From positions 68,307 to 132,306 of the forward strand of contig JBMOLU010000090.1 of assembly GCA_049325275.1 (NCBI GenBank): a DNA stretch of 64,000 nucleotides, read 5' to 3'. Position 1 is the first letter of the stretch. The number at the start of each line of letters is the position of its first letter. Below are positions 34,926 to 43,128 of the stretch, piece after piece. A model generated the notes under the pieces. That model was given only the letters and a program-made list of their open reading frames with translations, searched no databases and was not told the origin of the DNA. A program made the translations under genes and the position numbers. Origin of the DNA: CAIQJJ01 sp049325275 (GTDB lineage Bacteria > Chloroflexota > Anaerolineae > Anaerolineales > UBA4823).

Positions 34926-34997
34926 CTGCACGTGCAGCCACGACCGCCGCAGTATTTGGCGACAGCATGTTGTCGCTGGCGACAATATGCTGTCGCT
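34926..34997. repeat. Cluster of palindromes upstream of yhhQ
   Basis: A perfect 14-bp palindrome GCTGCACGTGCAGC (34926-34939) and two adjacent 18-bp inverted units (34960-34977 and 34980-34997) whose only mismatch is G-U compatible. Each unit also folds on itself (GCGACA...TGTCGC). On the minus strand the region lies 37-110 nt upstream of the yhhQ start, within the probable leader. Confidence 0.55.
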
Positions 34998-35054
34998 GGC
35001 CCGGGATTCTGCTACCGGATAGCGCGGCAACTATACCACATATTCGTTTTAGTA

Positions 35055-35138
35055 GCCTTCTTAAGGCCACTGAAACGCTCTCATCCCCCACCCTTCTCCT
35101 AATAGGAAAAGGGACCGATCAATCTCCTTTCGGGAGAT
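35055..35138. repeat. Inverted-repeat cluster in the yhhQ-ttuA gap
   Basis: GCCTT...AAGGC near 35055-35067, a near-perfect 23-bp palindrome CCCTTCTCCTA/TAGGAAAAGGG at 35091-35113, and ATCTCC/GGAGAT at 35122-35138. The rest of the 650-bp gap (to 35540) has no gene except the possible relic listed separately. Confidence 0.5.
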
Positions 35139-35382
35139 GGGCAGTGGTGAGCTGAAGATCACTTCGGCCAGGGAAAACTACTGGTTTTAAGAAAAGCGGG
35201 GCTTCCGGGTTTAGCGTGAAGAGTTCCGGCCTCCTTTCCCGGCGAAGCCGGGAGAGCCATAATTCATTTGAATTTGGGCTTTCGGTTGGGATGCCGGCCG
35301 CCAGGCGGTAGAACTGCCCGTCAATTCCGGTCAGCCAGGCGTTGCCGCAATCGTCACGCAGCGTGGGCTCCAGCAGGGTCAG
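35119..35382 (-). other. Possible gene relic without a start codon
   Basis: An 87-codon open stretch beginning right after an in-frame TAA, reading ...EPTLRDDCGNAWLTGIDG then GQFYRLAAGIPTESP. The first part looks like coding sequence of a repeat protein (compare the D-x-x-GN-x-W-L-x-T pattern of beta-propeller regulators). The later part runs through the dispersed repeat copy 2. There is no ATG, GTG or TTG in frame. It is probably a decayed fragment. Confidence 0.3.
35201..35258 (-). repeat. Dispersed hairpin repeat, copy 2 (inverted)
   Basis: Read on the minus strand it starts GGCTCTCCCGGCTTCGC, contains CCGGGAAAGG and ends CTTCACGCTAAACCCGGAAGC, matching copy 1 (34062-34115). CCCGGC/GCCGGG makes a short hairpin with a TTCG loop, and a related hairpin occurs at 41315-41342. 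Confidence 0.55.
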
Positions 35383-35540
35383 TTACCAATTATGTATGGC
35401 ATAGAGCCATCTGTTTTCCATACATAGATGTCAAAATAAAGTTCACCTCCACTATCAATGTATTGGGCATTATAAACAGACAATACCGATTCATCTTCAG
35501 CCCAAGCGATTCCCCATCACCCCACAAACCCTCAAACCAT

Positions 35541-36470
35541 TCAACTTGCAATCTTTTTCATCATCTTGCAGAAGGCGCACTCGCCTGGGGCGGTCGTTGG
35601 CTGGCCGCAGGAAGGGCAGGTGTGCAGGGCTTCGATATCGGGATCGGCCTGGGGCGCAAACAGGCCGTTGGCCTTGGCCTGCAAGAACATACCGTAAAAC
35701 TGGAGCTTGATGCCCGGATGGGCTGCTTCCAGTTGGTTGAGCAGCGTTTTGTGCTCGATCGACGTGGCCCCGACAGAATGCGGGCATTCTTCGTAAATGT
35801 ACTCGATGCCGCGCAGCAGGCAGTAGGCGGTCATGTCGCGCTCGTACATGCGGCACAACGGCTTCACTTTGCGCGCCAGGCCGGGTTTGTCGGCTTCGAG
35901 GACCGGCCCCTGGCGGACGAGGTACCCGGCAGCCCAACGCAGCGTGTTGCCGAAGAGTACGGCGGCTTCGTCATCCAGGTTGTGGCCGGTCGCCAGGACA
36001 TCGTAGCCGCCCTCGCGAGCGATGCGGTTCATGATGTGGCGCTTGCTCAGCCCACACACCGAACACGGCGCACCGCGCCCGCGATGGGTGCGCGCCGCAA
36101 TTTCCGGGATGCCGGCGCCGTAGAGTTCGGGCACGCTTTCAACGTACAGCTTGAGGCCGTGTTGGGCGGCGAACTGCTCGCTCAGGCGCTGCGACTCGGC
36201 AGAGTAATCCACACCGCCGTCGATTCCCAGGCCGATATACAGGCCGTCGGCTTGGTAACCCAACCGGGTGAGAATGTCCCATAGGGCGAGCGAATCTTTC
36301 CCCCCTGAAACGGCCACCAGCAGGCGCGCTTCCTTGCCGAACATGCGGTACTTGTGGATCGTGCGTTCCACTTGATCGGGCACCCAAGCCAGGTAATCGT
36401 CTTTGCACAAACCCATGTGGTGCTGGATCAGGTTGACGACGGCTTTTCCGCCGCACTTCTTGCACTTCAT
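35541..36470 (-). CDS. ttuA: tRNA-5-methyluridine-54 2-sulfurtransferase (TtuA-type)
   Basis: A 309-residue tRNA thiolase that would convert rT54 to 2-thioribothymidine. It has an N-terminal zinc finger (C3, C6, C22), a PP-loop SGGKDS (55-60), candidate 4Fe-4S cysteines C136, C139 (APCSVCG) and C229 (EECPH) as in Thermus TtuA, and a C-terminal zinc finger (C285, C288, C298, C301). It differs from TtcA, which lacks the terminal fingers. The adjacent small sulfur carrier at 36471 (TtuB-like) confirms the class. Its ATG directly follows the ttuB stop codon, and the ribosome site lies inside ttuB. The modification stabilises tRNA at high temperature. Confidence 0.9.
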   Translation of the reverse strand: MKCKKCGGKAVVNLIQHHMGLCKDDYLAWVPDQVERTIHKYRMFGKEARLLVAVSGGKDSLALWDILTRLGYQADGLYIGLGIDGGVDYSAESQRLSEQFAAQHGLKLYVESVPELYGAGIPEIAARTHRGRGAPCSVCGLSKRHIMNRIAREGGYDVLATGHNLDDEAAVLFGNTLRWAAGYLVRQGPVLEADKPGLARKVKPLCRMYERDMTAYCLLRGIEYIYEECPHSVGATSIEHKTLLNQLEAAHPGIKLQFYGMFLQAKANGLFAPQADPDIEALHTCPSCGQPTTAPGECAFCKMMKKIAS

Positions 36471-36677
36471 CTACCCTCCAGAAATTACCGATACCAGCTT
36501 GATCACATCGCCGGGTTCCAACAGCTCGTCTTCGGTGATCAATTCGCCGCGCCGGGTGACGATCACGGTTTCGGGCAGCACAGCGATCTTTTCGAGGGCA
36601 TGCTTCACGCTCATGCCCGGTTTGACTTGCAGTTCTTTCCCGCGCTGGATAACGGTGACGGGTTTCCATTCGGCCAT
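36471..36677 (-). CDS. ttuB: Ubiquitin-like sulfur carrier (TtuB/ThiS family)
   Basis: A 68-residue beta-grasp sulfur carrier ending in Gly-Gly, the site of thiocarboxylate formation. The family core MSVKHALEKIAVLPETVIVTRRGELI and ITEDELLEPGDVIKLVSVISGG is intact. It feeds sulfur to TtuA next door for tRNA s2T54 formation. The start ATG at 36677 has GGAGG at 36683-36687, and an in-frame TTG at 36689 overlaps that ribosome site and is rejected. An activating E1-like enzyme is not in the window. The last two codons GGA GGG also form the Shine-Dalgarno sequence of ttuA. Confidence 0.9.
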   Translation of the reverse strand: MAEWKPVTVIQRGKELQVKPGMSVKHALEKIAVLPETVIVTRRGELITEDELLEPGDVIKLVSVISGG

Positions 36678-36755
36678 TGCTACCTCCAAAATTCAGACAA
36701 ATCGAGTTGACATTCTACCGTGAGAGAAGGAGAGAGTCAACGAACGAAATTTGGC

Positions 36756-36780
36756 AGCCAATTGTTAGCCAATGGTTAGC
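36756..36780. repeat. 11-bp tandem repeat upstream of the efflux operon
   Basis: AGCCAATTGTT (36756-36766) and AGCCAATGGTT (36767-36777), then AGC. It lies about 100 nt before the efflux adaptor start, where a regulator of that operon or of ttuB could bind. Confidence 0.35.
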
Positions 36781-36881
36781 TTACGGATAAGTGCGATTCG
36801 GCCCGCAATGTTATCCTATGGCCGTACACCCCAACTTACGATTTTGCCGATTATTGCGGCATGCATCTCACAGGAGCCCCC

Positions 36882-38030
36882 ATGAAACTCAAGCTCATCG
36901 TTCTCATCATCCTCTTTACCATCTTTGTGCTGACCGCCTGCAACGCAGCGACCACATCGACGGCAACGCCAACCGCCCTGCCGCCCGTCTCGGCAGAAAT
37001 CGCCGTCGTCGCAACCGGACATGTGGTACCGGGCCAGTACGCCAACATCGGCTTCGGCCAGGCCGGCAAGATCGCCGAAGTGCTGCTGGCGGCAGGTGAC
37101 CGCGTCGAAGCAGGCCAGATCATCGCCCGGCTGGAAAGCACCGAGGCTGCGCAGGCCGAAACGGCGCGCGCCGAACTCGAAGTGCTGCTGGCACAGCAGG
37201 CCCTGGACGATCTCTACGATCACAGCGACGCCGACCAGGCCGCCCTGCAGCTGGCGATCGCCAATGCATATCTCGCCGTACAGGATGCCCAGAACCGCAT
37301 CGACCGGCTGGCCGTTCCTGCAGAACAGGCGGCGCTCAGCCCGCTGGAAGCAGCCGCCCAGGCGCGTCAAGACTTGGACGAGGCCCGCGCCGCCTACGAG
37401 CCTTACGAAAACAAGGACGAAACGGAAGCCTCGCGCGAACGGAAGCGCAAGCTGGACCGCGCCAGGATGGATTTCAACACCGCCGTCCAACGCGCCGGCG
37501 CCGAGGCCGACCTGGCAACCGCCCAGGCCACGTTGGACGAAGCCATTGCGGACTACGAAACCGCCGGCCAGGATCCCGACGCCGATCTGGTCACCGCCGC
37601 GGCAGCACGCCTGTCGGCGGCAAAGGCGGCGTTGGCGGCCGTGCAGGACGCCGGCGAGCAATTGGTACTACGGGCGCCCTTTGCCGGTGTCGTTACGGCG
37701 ATCGACCTGAAAGTCGGCGAGTTCGCCGGCGCCGGCCAGCCCAGTGTGACTGTGGCCGATCTGCGCGTGTGGGTGGTCGAGACCGAAGACCTGACCGAAC
37801 TGGACGTGGTCAAGCTGCAAAACGGGCAGGGTGTCCACGTCACCCTGGACGCCCTGCCCGACGCCCGGCTGGATGGCACCATCAGCGCCATCGCCGACGC
37901 ATACGGCCAGCGCCAGGGAGACATCACGTATCGGGTCACGATCCGCCTGAACGATGCGCCCGACGGCCTGCGTTGGGGGATGACGGCCCAGGCCAGGTTC
38001 ATACCGCCTGCCGCCGCCAGCGCAAAGTAG
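36882..38030 (+). CDS. Lipoprotein efflux adaptor (HlyD/MacA family)
   Basis: A 382-residue periplasmic-type adaptor. The N-terminal signal ends in lipobox LTAC (residues 17-20) followed by a Thr/Ala spacer. A biotinyl-lipoyl-like half motif (VVATGHVVPGQYANIGF...), a long alpha-helical hairpin rich in Ala, Gln, Glu (about 80-250), the second lipoyl half (LRAPFAGVVTAIDLKVGEF) and a beta-barrel follow. It would couple the ABC exporter encoded just downstream to the outside. AGGAG precedes ATG 36882. A longer in-frame start at 36861 is ignored. It is first of a three-gene operon. Confidence 0.88.
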   Translation: MKLKLIVLIILFTIFVLTACNAATTSTATPTALPPVSAEIAVVATGHVVPGQYANIGFGQAGKIAEVLLAAGDRVEAGQIIARLESTEAAQAETARAELEVLLAQQALDDLYDHSDADQAALQLAIANAYLAVQDAQNRIDRLAVPAEQAALSPLEAAAQARQDLDEARAAYEPYENKDETEASRERKRKLDRARMDFNTAVQRAGAEADLATAQATLDEAIADYETAGQDPDADLVTAAAARLSAAKAALAAVQDAGEQLVLRAPFAGVVTAIDLKVGEFAGAGQPSVTVADLRVWVVETEDLTELDVVKLQNGQGVHVTLDALPDARLDGTISAIADAYGQRQGDITYRVTIRLNDAPDGLRWGMTAQARFIPPAAASAK

Positions 38031-38074
38031 CCGCTGCAGAACACACAATCCTACCAGCGACCCAGAAAGGAAGC

Positions 38075-38872
38075 ATGAGAATGGCACTCTGGTTTAAAAC
38101 ATCCCCGCAAACGCACCCTGCCGATGCCAGCGGCGAACACCCCTTGATCCGTTTACGCGGCGTGCAGAAACACTACCGCACCAGCGCCGGAGACGTACAG
38201 GTGCTGAAAGGCATCGATCTCGACATCCGGCGCGGCGAGTTCGTCGCCATCGCCGGCAAATCGGGCAGCGGCAAGACAACCCTGCTCAACATGATTACCG
38301 GCATCGACCGCCCCACGCGCGGCGAGGTGTGGGTGCAAGAGACGGGCATCCACCAACTCAGCGAGGCCAAAATGGCGCGCTGGCGCGGCCGTAACCTGGG
38401 AATCGTCTTCCAGTTCTTTCAACTGCTGCCCATGCTCACGCTGCTCGACAACGTCATGCTGCCGATGGATTTCTGCCACCTGTACACGCCGCGCCAGCGC
38501 CGCCAGCGCGCCTGCGATCTGCTCGAAATGGTCGGGCTGAAAGATCACAGCCACAAGCTGCCAGCGGCCGTCTCGGGTGGGCAGCAGCAGCGCGCCGCCA
38601 TCGCGCGGGCGCTGGCCAACGATCCGCCCCTGATCATCGCCGATGAACCCACCGGCAACCTCGACTCGAAAACCGCCGAAACGATGATGGAAGTCTTTCA
38701 AACGCTCGTTGCCCGGGGCAAGACCTTCGTGATCGTCACTCACGACAATGGCCTGGCCGAACGCGTCCACCGTACCACGCGCATCGCCGACGGCGAGATC
38801 GTCAGCGACGAAAATCACATTTTCATGCGGATGCCAGACCCGCAGCCTGTACTGGCGGAGGTAGCCGTATGA
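38075..38872 (+). CDS. MacB/LolD-like ABC exporter ATP-binding protein
   Basis: A 265-residue ABC ATPase with Walker A GKSGSGKTT, Q-loop FQFFQLLPMLTLLDNV, signature VSGGQQQR, Walker B LIIADEPTGNLDS and switch VTHD. The FQxFxLLPxLT and DEPTGNLDS wording places it with the MacB/LolD/FtsE type used in lipoprotein or peptide export and envelope mechanics. It starts at 38075 (AAAGGAAGC upstream). Its last codons overlap the permease start by 4 nt (ATGA), so the two are coupled. The extra N-terminal 20 residues are unusual but not remarkable. Confidence 0.92.
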   Translation: MRMALWFKTSPQTHPADASGEHPLIRLRGVQKHYRTSAGDVQVLKGIDLDIRRGEFVAIAGKSGSGKTTLLNMITGIDRPTRGEVWVQETGIHQLSEAKMARWRGRNLGIVFQFFQLLPMLTLLDNVMLPMDFCHLYTPRQRRQRACDLLEMVGLKDHSHKLPAAVSGGQQQRAAIARALANDPPLIIADEPTGNLDSKTAETMMEVFQTLVARGKTFVIVTHDNGLAERVHRTTRIADGEIVSDENHIFMRMPDPQPVLAEVAV

Positions 38873-41268
38873 TCCAACCCCGCTGGCGCAAAGTCATGGC
38901 CGATTTGTGGAGCAACAAGACCCGCTCGGCGCTGACGGTCCTGACGATTATGGTTGGCCTGTTTGCGGTGGGCTTCGTTTCCGGCATGAAGGACATCATG
39001 CTGGTCGATATGAACGCCGATCACGATGCCGCCAACCCCCATTCGGGCGTTCTCTATGTCTCATCCTTTGATGATGGCCTGGTGCGCAACCTGCACAAGG
39101 TTCCCGGCGTGGCCGAAGTGGAGGGACGCGCTGCCGTGAGGGTGCGCATCGGGCTCCCCGGCGTCGAACGCAAAATCCCGCTCAATTTTCAAGGCTTTGA
39201 ATCGACGGCGCAGCGCCGCATCGACCAGTTACGCCCGTCCGACCCGCCGCAAATTCCGGCCCTGGCCAAAGGTGAAGTGCTGTTCGAGGTGGCTACCCTC
39301 AGCACGCTGCCGCTGCAACCGGGCGATCTCATCACCGTTGAGATGGCCGACGGCAAACAGCGCCAGCTGCGCGTGGCCGGATTGGTGCGCGACGTGACCC
39401 AGATTCCCTACCACATGGGCTGGGGAGCGCTCACCGGTTATACCTCGCCAGAGACGATTGAATGGCTAGGCGGCCGGCGCGAATATACGGACCTGTATTT
39501 CAACGTTTCCGAAAACAAAAAGGACGAAGCCCACGTCAACGAAGTCGCTGCTGCGCTGCGTGAGCAGATCGAACGCAGCGGGCGGCAGGTGTACGGATCG
39601 AACGTGTACAAACCCGGCCAGCACTACGCGGCCTTTATCACCGAGGGGGTGGCTGCCATTATGGCAATCCTGGGCGGGTTGTCGGTATTCCTGAGCATCT
39701 TCCTGATCGTCAACACGATCAACGCCCTGCTGGCCCAGCATACCCGCCAGATCGGCGTGATGAAGGCTATCGGGGGCGGCACCGTGCAGATCGCGGCCAT
39801 GTACCTGGCGCTCATGGCCGGTTTTGGCCTGCTGGCGCTGGCCATCGCCATCCCGTTGTCGGGCGCGCTATCGTACTTCGTCATCGAACAGATGAGCGGG
39901 TGGCTGAACTTCCAGCCGGCCGGTTTCCGCATCGCGCCCGGCACGGCAATCCTCCAGGCGGTCCTGGCGCTGGGCGTTCCAGTGTTGTCGGCATTGTTTC
40001 CGGTTTTACTCAGCACGCGCATTACCGTACGCGAGGCCATCAGCGCCTACGGCCTGGGCAAAGGGCAGTTCGGGCAGGGCCGGTTCGACCGCCTGATCGA
40101 AAAGGTCAGCTTTCTGCCGCGGCCGGTGCTGATCTCCTTGCGCAACACCATCCGCCGCAAAGCGCGCCTGGCGATGACGCTGATTACCCTCACCTTGGGA
40201 GGCGCGATCTTCATCGCCGTGCTCAACCTGAGAACTGCCACCGCAAACGCACTCAACGAAATCGAGGGCTATTACCTGGCTGACGTCAACATCAACCTGG
40301 ATCGCTCATACCGCATCGAACGGCTGGCAGAAATTTCCGGCAGCATACCGGGCGTGACGGGTATCGAAGCCTGGATGTACGCATCCGGCGAGCTGTCCAA
40401 CCCGGATGGCAGCGAGCAAGAAGTGGGCTTCCTCGCCCCACCATCCAACTCACAGCTGATCGACCCGGTCGTCACCGCCGGGCGCTGGCTGGTCCCGGAG
40501 GACGACAACGCCGTGGTCGTCGGCAATCACCTGCTCGCGCTGCGTCCCGACCTGTGCGTGGGCGATACCCTGGCGATCGAAATCGAAGGGCGCGAAACCA
40601 CCTGGAAAATCGTGGGCTTCTACCGCATGGCGGGCAACACCTACCCGCCGCTGCTCTACACCAATAAAGCCTATCTCAGCAAGCTGCTCAGTGAAACCGG
40701 ACGCGCTTACAGCCTGCGGGTGATCACCGCCGACCATAGCCCGGCCGGGCAAAAGCAGGTCGCCACCGCGCTCGAGACCAGCCTGAAGCTGGCCGGCATC
40801 GACGTTTCCAACGTGCAGACCGGGGCCGAGTGGCGGCAAACCCAGGCTTCGCTGTTCGATGTGCTGATCTATTTCATGTTGGCGATGGCCCTGGCGATCG
40901 CCGCCGTCGGCGGGCTGGGGCTGATGAGCACGATGAGCATCAACGTGCTCGAACGCACGCGCGAGATCGGCGTGCTACGCGCGATCGGCGCTTCCAACGG
41001 GGACGTGCAGCGCATCGTCGTCGCGGAAGGGCTGCTGATCGGCCTGGGCAGCTGGTTTTTCAGCCTGGCGCTTTCTCTACCGATCACCCAGGCGCTCAAT
41101 GCGGGGGTGGGCAGCGCCATCCTGAGTTCACCGCTCGATTTCGCCTTCGGCTGGCAGGGGAGCACCTTCTGGCTGGCCAGCGTGATCGCCATCGCCGCCC
41201 TCGCCAGCGCCATCCCCGCCTGGAATGCATCCCGCCTGACCATCCGCGAGGTGCTGGCCTACGAATAA
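38869..41268 (+). CDS. ABC exporter permease with duplicated FtsX-like core
   Basis: A 799-residue membrane protein with two MacB-periplasmic/FtsX units. A first helix (about 20-40), an extracytoplasmic domain, and three helices near 260-385 ending TRITVREAISAYGLGKG are followed by a second FtsX-like unit with a helix near 440-460, another external domain and three helices near 660-790. It ends ASRLTIREVLAYE. With the ATPase and lipoprotein adaptor it forms a tripartite-like export or mechanotransmission complex. The substrate (peptide, drug or lipoprotein) is unknown. The gene overlaps the ATPase stop by 4 nt. Confidence 0.88.
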   Translation: MIQPRWRKVMADLWSNKTRSALTVLTIMVGLFAVGFVSGMKDIMLVDMNADHDAANPHSGVLYVSSFDDGLVRNLHKVPGVAEVEGRAAVRVRIGLPGVERKIPLNFQGFESTAQRRIDQLRPSDPPQIPALAKGEVLFEVATLSTLPLQPGDLITVEMADGKQRQLRVAGLVRDVTQIPYHMGWGALTGYTSPETIEWLGGRREYTDLYFNVSENKKDEAHVNEVAAALREQIERSGRQVYGSNVYKPGQHYAAFITEGVAAIMAILGGLSVFLSIFLIVNTINALLAQHTRQIGVMKAIGGGTVQIAAMYLALMAGFGLLALAIAIPLSGALSYFVIEQMSGWLNFQPAGFRIAPGTAILQAVLALGVPVLSALFPVLLSTRITVREAISAYGLGKGQFGQGRFDRLIEKVSFLPRPVLISLRNTIRRKARLAMTLITLTLGGAIFIAVLNLRTATANALNEIEGYYLADVNINLDRSYRIERLAEISGSIPGVTGIEAWMYASGELSNPDGSEQEVGFLAPPSNSQLIDPVVTAGRWLVPEDDNAVVVGNHLLALRPDLCVGDTLAIEIEGRETTWKIVGFYRMAGNTYPPLLYTNKAYLSKLLSETGRAYSLRVITADHSPAGQKQVATALETSLKLAGIDVSNVQTGAEWRQTQASLFDVLIYFMLAMALAIAAVGGLGLMSTMSINVLERTREIGVLRAIGASNGDVQRIVVAEGLLIGLGSWFFSLALSLPITQALNAGVGSAILSSPLDFAFGWQGSTFWLASVIAIAALASAIPAWNASRLTIREVLAYE

Positions 41269-41275
41269 ACCCGGC

Positions 41276-41296
41276 CCTCCCGTTGAAAACGGGAGG
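41276..41296 (+). other. Hairpin after the ABC exporter operon
   Basis: CCTCCCGTT (41276-41284) pairs with AACGGGAGG (41288-41296) around a 3-nt loop. No U-tract follows, so it is not a clear terminator; it may protect the 3' end. Confidence 0.45.
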
Positions 41297-41314
41297 ATAC
41301 CCAGATTTGGGACA

Positions 41315-41342
41315 TTTCCCGCCGAAGGCGGATGAGCCATAA
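41315..41342. repeat. Hairpin related to the dispersed repeat family
   Basis: Read on the minus strand: TTATGGCTCATCCGCCTTCGGCGGGAAA, in the same order as the start of the repeat near 35230-35262 (ATGGCTC, then a TTCG-loop hairpin, then GGGAAA). Confidence 0.4.
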
Positions 41343-41429
41343 GCCCGCATGGTTTCGCCCCATGGAAGCGGGCACGTGGGCGCAGGCCACAGGGCCTGCC
41401 CGGCAAGTTTACACGCTGGAGATTTTTCG

Positions 41430-43037
41430 ATGAATTCAACACGCGCACGCTTCTTTACCGGCGACATCGCCATCCTGTTCTACATCGCACTGGCAAAATT
41501 CCTCATCCACGCGCTGCTTAGCCAGCAGTACGGCTACTTTATCGACGAGTTCTACTACATCGCCGCCAGCAAGCGGCTGGCGTTCGGCTACGTCGATTTT
41601 CCGCCCTTCATCGCCGTGTTGACGGCGCTGGTACGCGCCACGCTGGGCGAATCGCTGGCGGCGCTGCGCCTGCTGCCGGCACTGGCCGGGTCGGTGGCGG
41701 TCTTCGTCACCGGCCTGATGGCGCGCCAGTTGGGCGGTAGGCGTTCGGCGCAGGTCCTAGCGGCGCTGTGCAGCCTGACGGCGGGCGTTTTCCTGAGTGT
41801 GAATTCCATGCTGTCGATGGATTCGTTCGATCAGCTCTGGTGGGCGCTGGCAGCCCTCGTCTTGATCCTGATCTTCCAGGGCAAAGACGCCCGCCTGTGG
41901 CTGCTGTTCGGGCTAATCGCCGGGATTGGGCTGACGACCAAGATGACGATGCTCTATTTCGGTTTTGCGGTGGCCGCCGGAATGCTCCTCAGCAGCCAGC
42001 GCCGGCAGCTGCGCATCAAATGGCTGTGGTTGGGCGGCGCGATGGCTCTGAGCTTTCTGCTGCCCTACCTTGCCTGGAATGCCGCCAACGGCTGGCCGAC
42101 GCTGGGGTTTTGGTCCAACTACGCGGACAAAGTCTTTTGGGGATCGGCGCTGGATTTTTTACTTCAGCAAGTGTTGATTATGAATCCGTTTACGCTGCCG
42201 GTATGGTTGGTGGGGCTGTATTTTTACTTCTCGTACGCAGGATACCCACCGGCATCGCCAGATGCCGGGCGCCCGGCTTCCGGCCAAGGCGAGGACGCAA
42301 CGCGTCTCGAGCGGGCCGATTACCGCCCGCTGGGATGGGCCTACGTGTTGCTGCTGCTGATTTTCACGCTCCAGCACGCCAAGCACTACTTCCTGGCCCC
42401 GGCCTACCCCATGTTGTTTGCCGCAGGCGCTGTGTTTCTCGAAGCGTACGCCCGGCAGCGCCGTTGGGTGTGGGTGGCCCCGGCCGCAGCAGCGATGATC
42501 TTGGTGAGTGGGCTGCTCGTTGCCCCGCTCAGCTTGCCCTTGCTTCCGCCGGCAGCGCTCGCCGGTTACATGCGCCTGTGGAACGGCGTCAACATCGAAA
42601 GTGAAAATTCTGAAACAGGGCTGCTGCCGCAGCACTTTGCCGATCGCTTTGGCTGGGTGGAACTGGCCGCAGCCGTCGAGCAGGCCTACGATAGCTTGCC
42701 ACCGGAAGAGCAGGCCCAGGCCTGCATCTTCGCCGGCAGCTACGGGCAAGCCGGGGCGCTGGAACTGCACGGCGCCGGCCACCTGCCCACCATCATCAGC
42801 AGCCACAACAACTACTTCCTGTGGGGCCCGCAGGGATGTAGCGGCGAGGTGATGATCCTGGCAATCTCCGGGGTTACGACCACCGAGTTAAGCCAGCTTT
42901 TTGGCCAGTTTGAAGTTGCCGCCACAACCGATTGCACCTACTGCATGCCGCGCAACGATGCGCTGCCGATCTGGGTAGCGCGCCAGCCCAAAGCACCCTT
43001 GCAAGCGCTGTGGCCTTCGTTGGTGAACTTCGAATAG
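41430..43037 (+). CDS. Membrane glycosyltransferase, GT39/ArnT-like
   Basis: A 535-residue polytopic enzyme of the GT-C dolichyl-phosphate-mannose / ArnT superfamily. The catalytic loop motif is YGYFIDEFYYIAASKRLAFGYVDFPPF (DE pair about residue 35), followed by about 11 transmembrane helices and a C-terminal soluble domain of about 130 residues. It would transfer a sugar from a polyprenyl phosphate to a lipid or protein on the outer face. The start ATG 41430 has CTGGAGAT upstream. The acceptor is not determined. The C-terminal domain (about 400-535) contains a small Cys-rich stretch (TDCTYCMP) without family assignment. Confidence 0.85.
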   Translation: MNSTRARFFTGDIAILFYIALAKFLIHALLSQQYGYFIDEFYYIAASKRLAFGYVDFPPFIAVLTALVRATLGESLAALRLLPALAGSVAVFVTGLMARQLGGRRSAQVLAALCSLTAGVFLSVNSMLSMDSFDQLWWALAALVLILIFQGKDARLWLLFGLIAGIGLTTKMTMLYFGFAVAAGMLLSSQRRQLRIKWLWLGGAMALSFLLPYLAWNAANGWPTLGFWSNYADKVFWGSALDFLLQQVLIMNPFTLPVWLVGLYFYFSYAGYPPASPDAGRPASGQGEDATRLERADYRPLGWAYVLLLLIFTLQHAKHYFLAPAYPMLFAAGAVFLEAYARQRRWVWVAPAAAAMILVSGLLVAPLSLPLLPPAALAGYMRLWNGVNIESENSETGLLPQHFADRFGWVELAAAVEQAYDSLPPEEQAQACIFAGSYGQAGALELHGAGHLPTIISSHNNYFLWGPQGCSGEVMILAISGVTTTELSQLFGQFEVAATTDCTYCMPRNDALPIWVARQPKAPLQALWPSLVNFE

Positions 43038-43058
43038 AAAGCAAGGAAGTACGTCACC

Positions 43059-43087
43059 TTGACGTTTCGTTTCTCCCTTGATAGCAT
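43059..43087 (+). promoter_or_regulatory. Promoter of trxA
   Basis: TTGACG (43059-43064) and TAGCAT (43082-43087) with 17-nt spacing, about 40 nt before the thioredoxin ATG. Confidence 0.55.
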
Positions 43088-43128
43088 GGCAGCAGTTCTA
43101 TCAAAAACGATTAAGTCAGGAGACCAGA

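Noticed and set aside
34889..35035. preQ1 riboswitch upstream of yhhQ
   Set aside because: I read the strand for the type I and II consensus and did not find it; only palindromes are present.
35268..36284. 338-residue open frame on the plus strand
   Set aside because: It is the antisense of ttuA plus intergenic DNA and has no ribosome site or family motifs.
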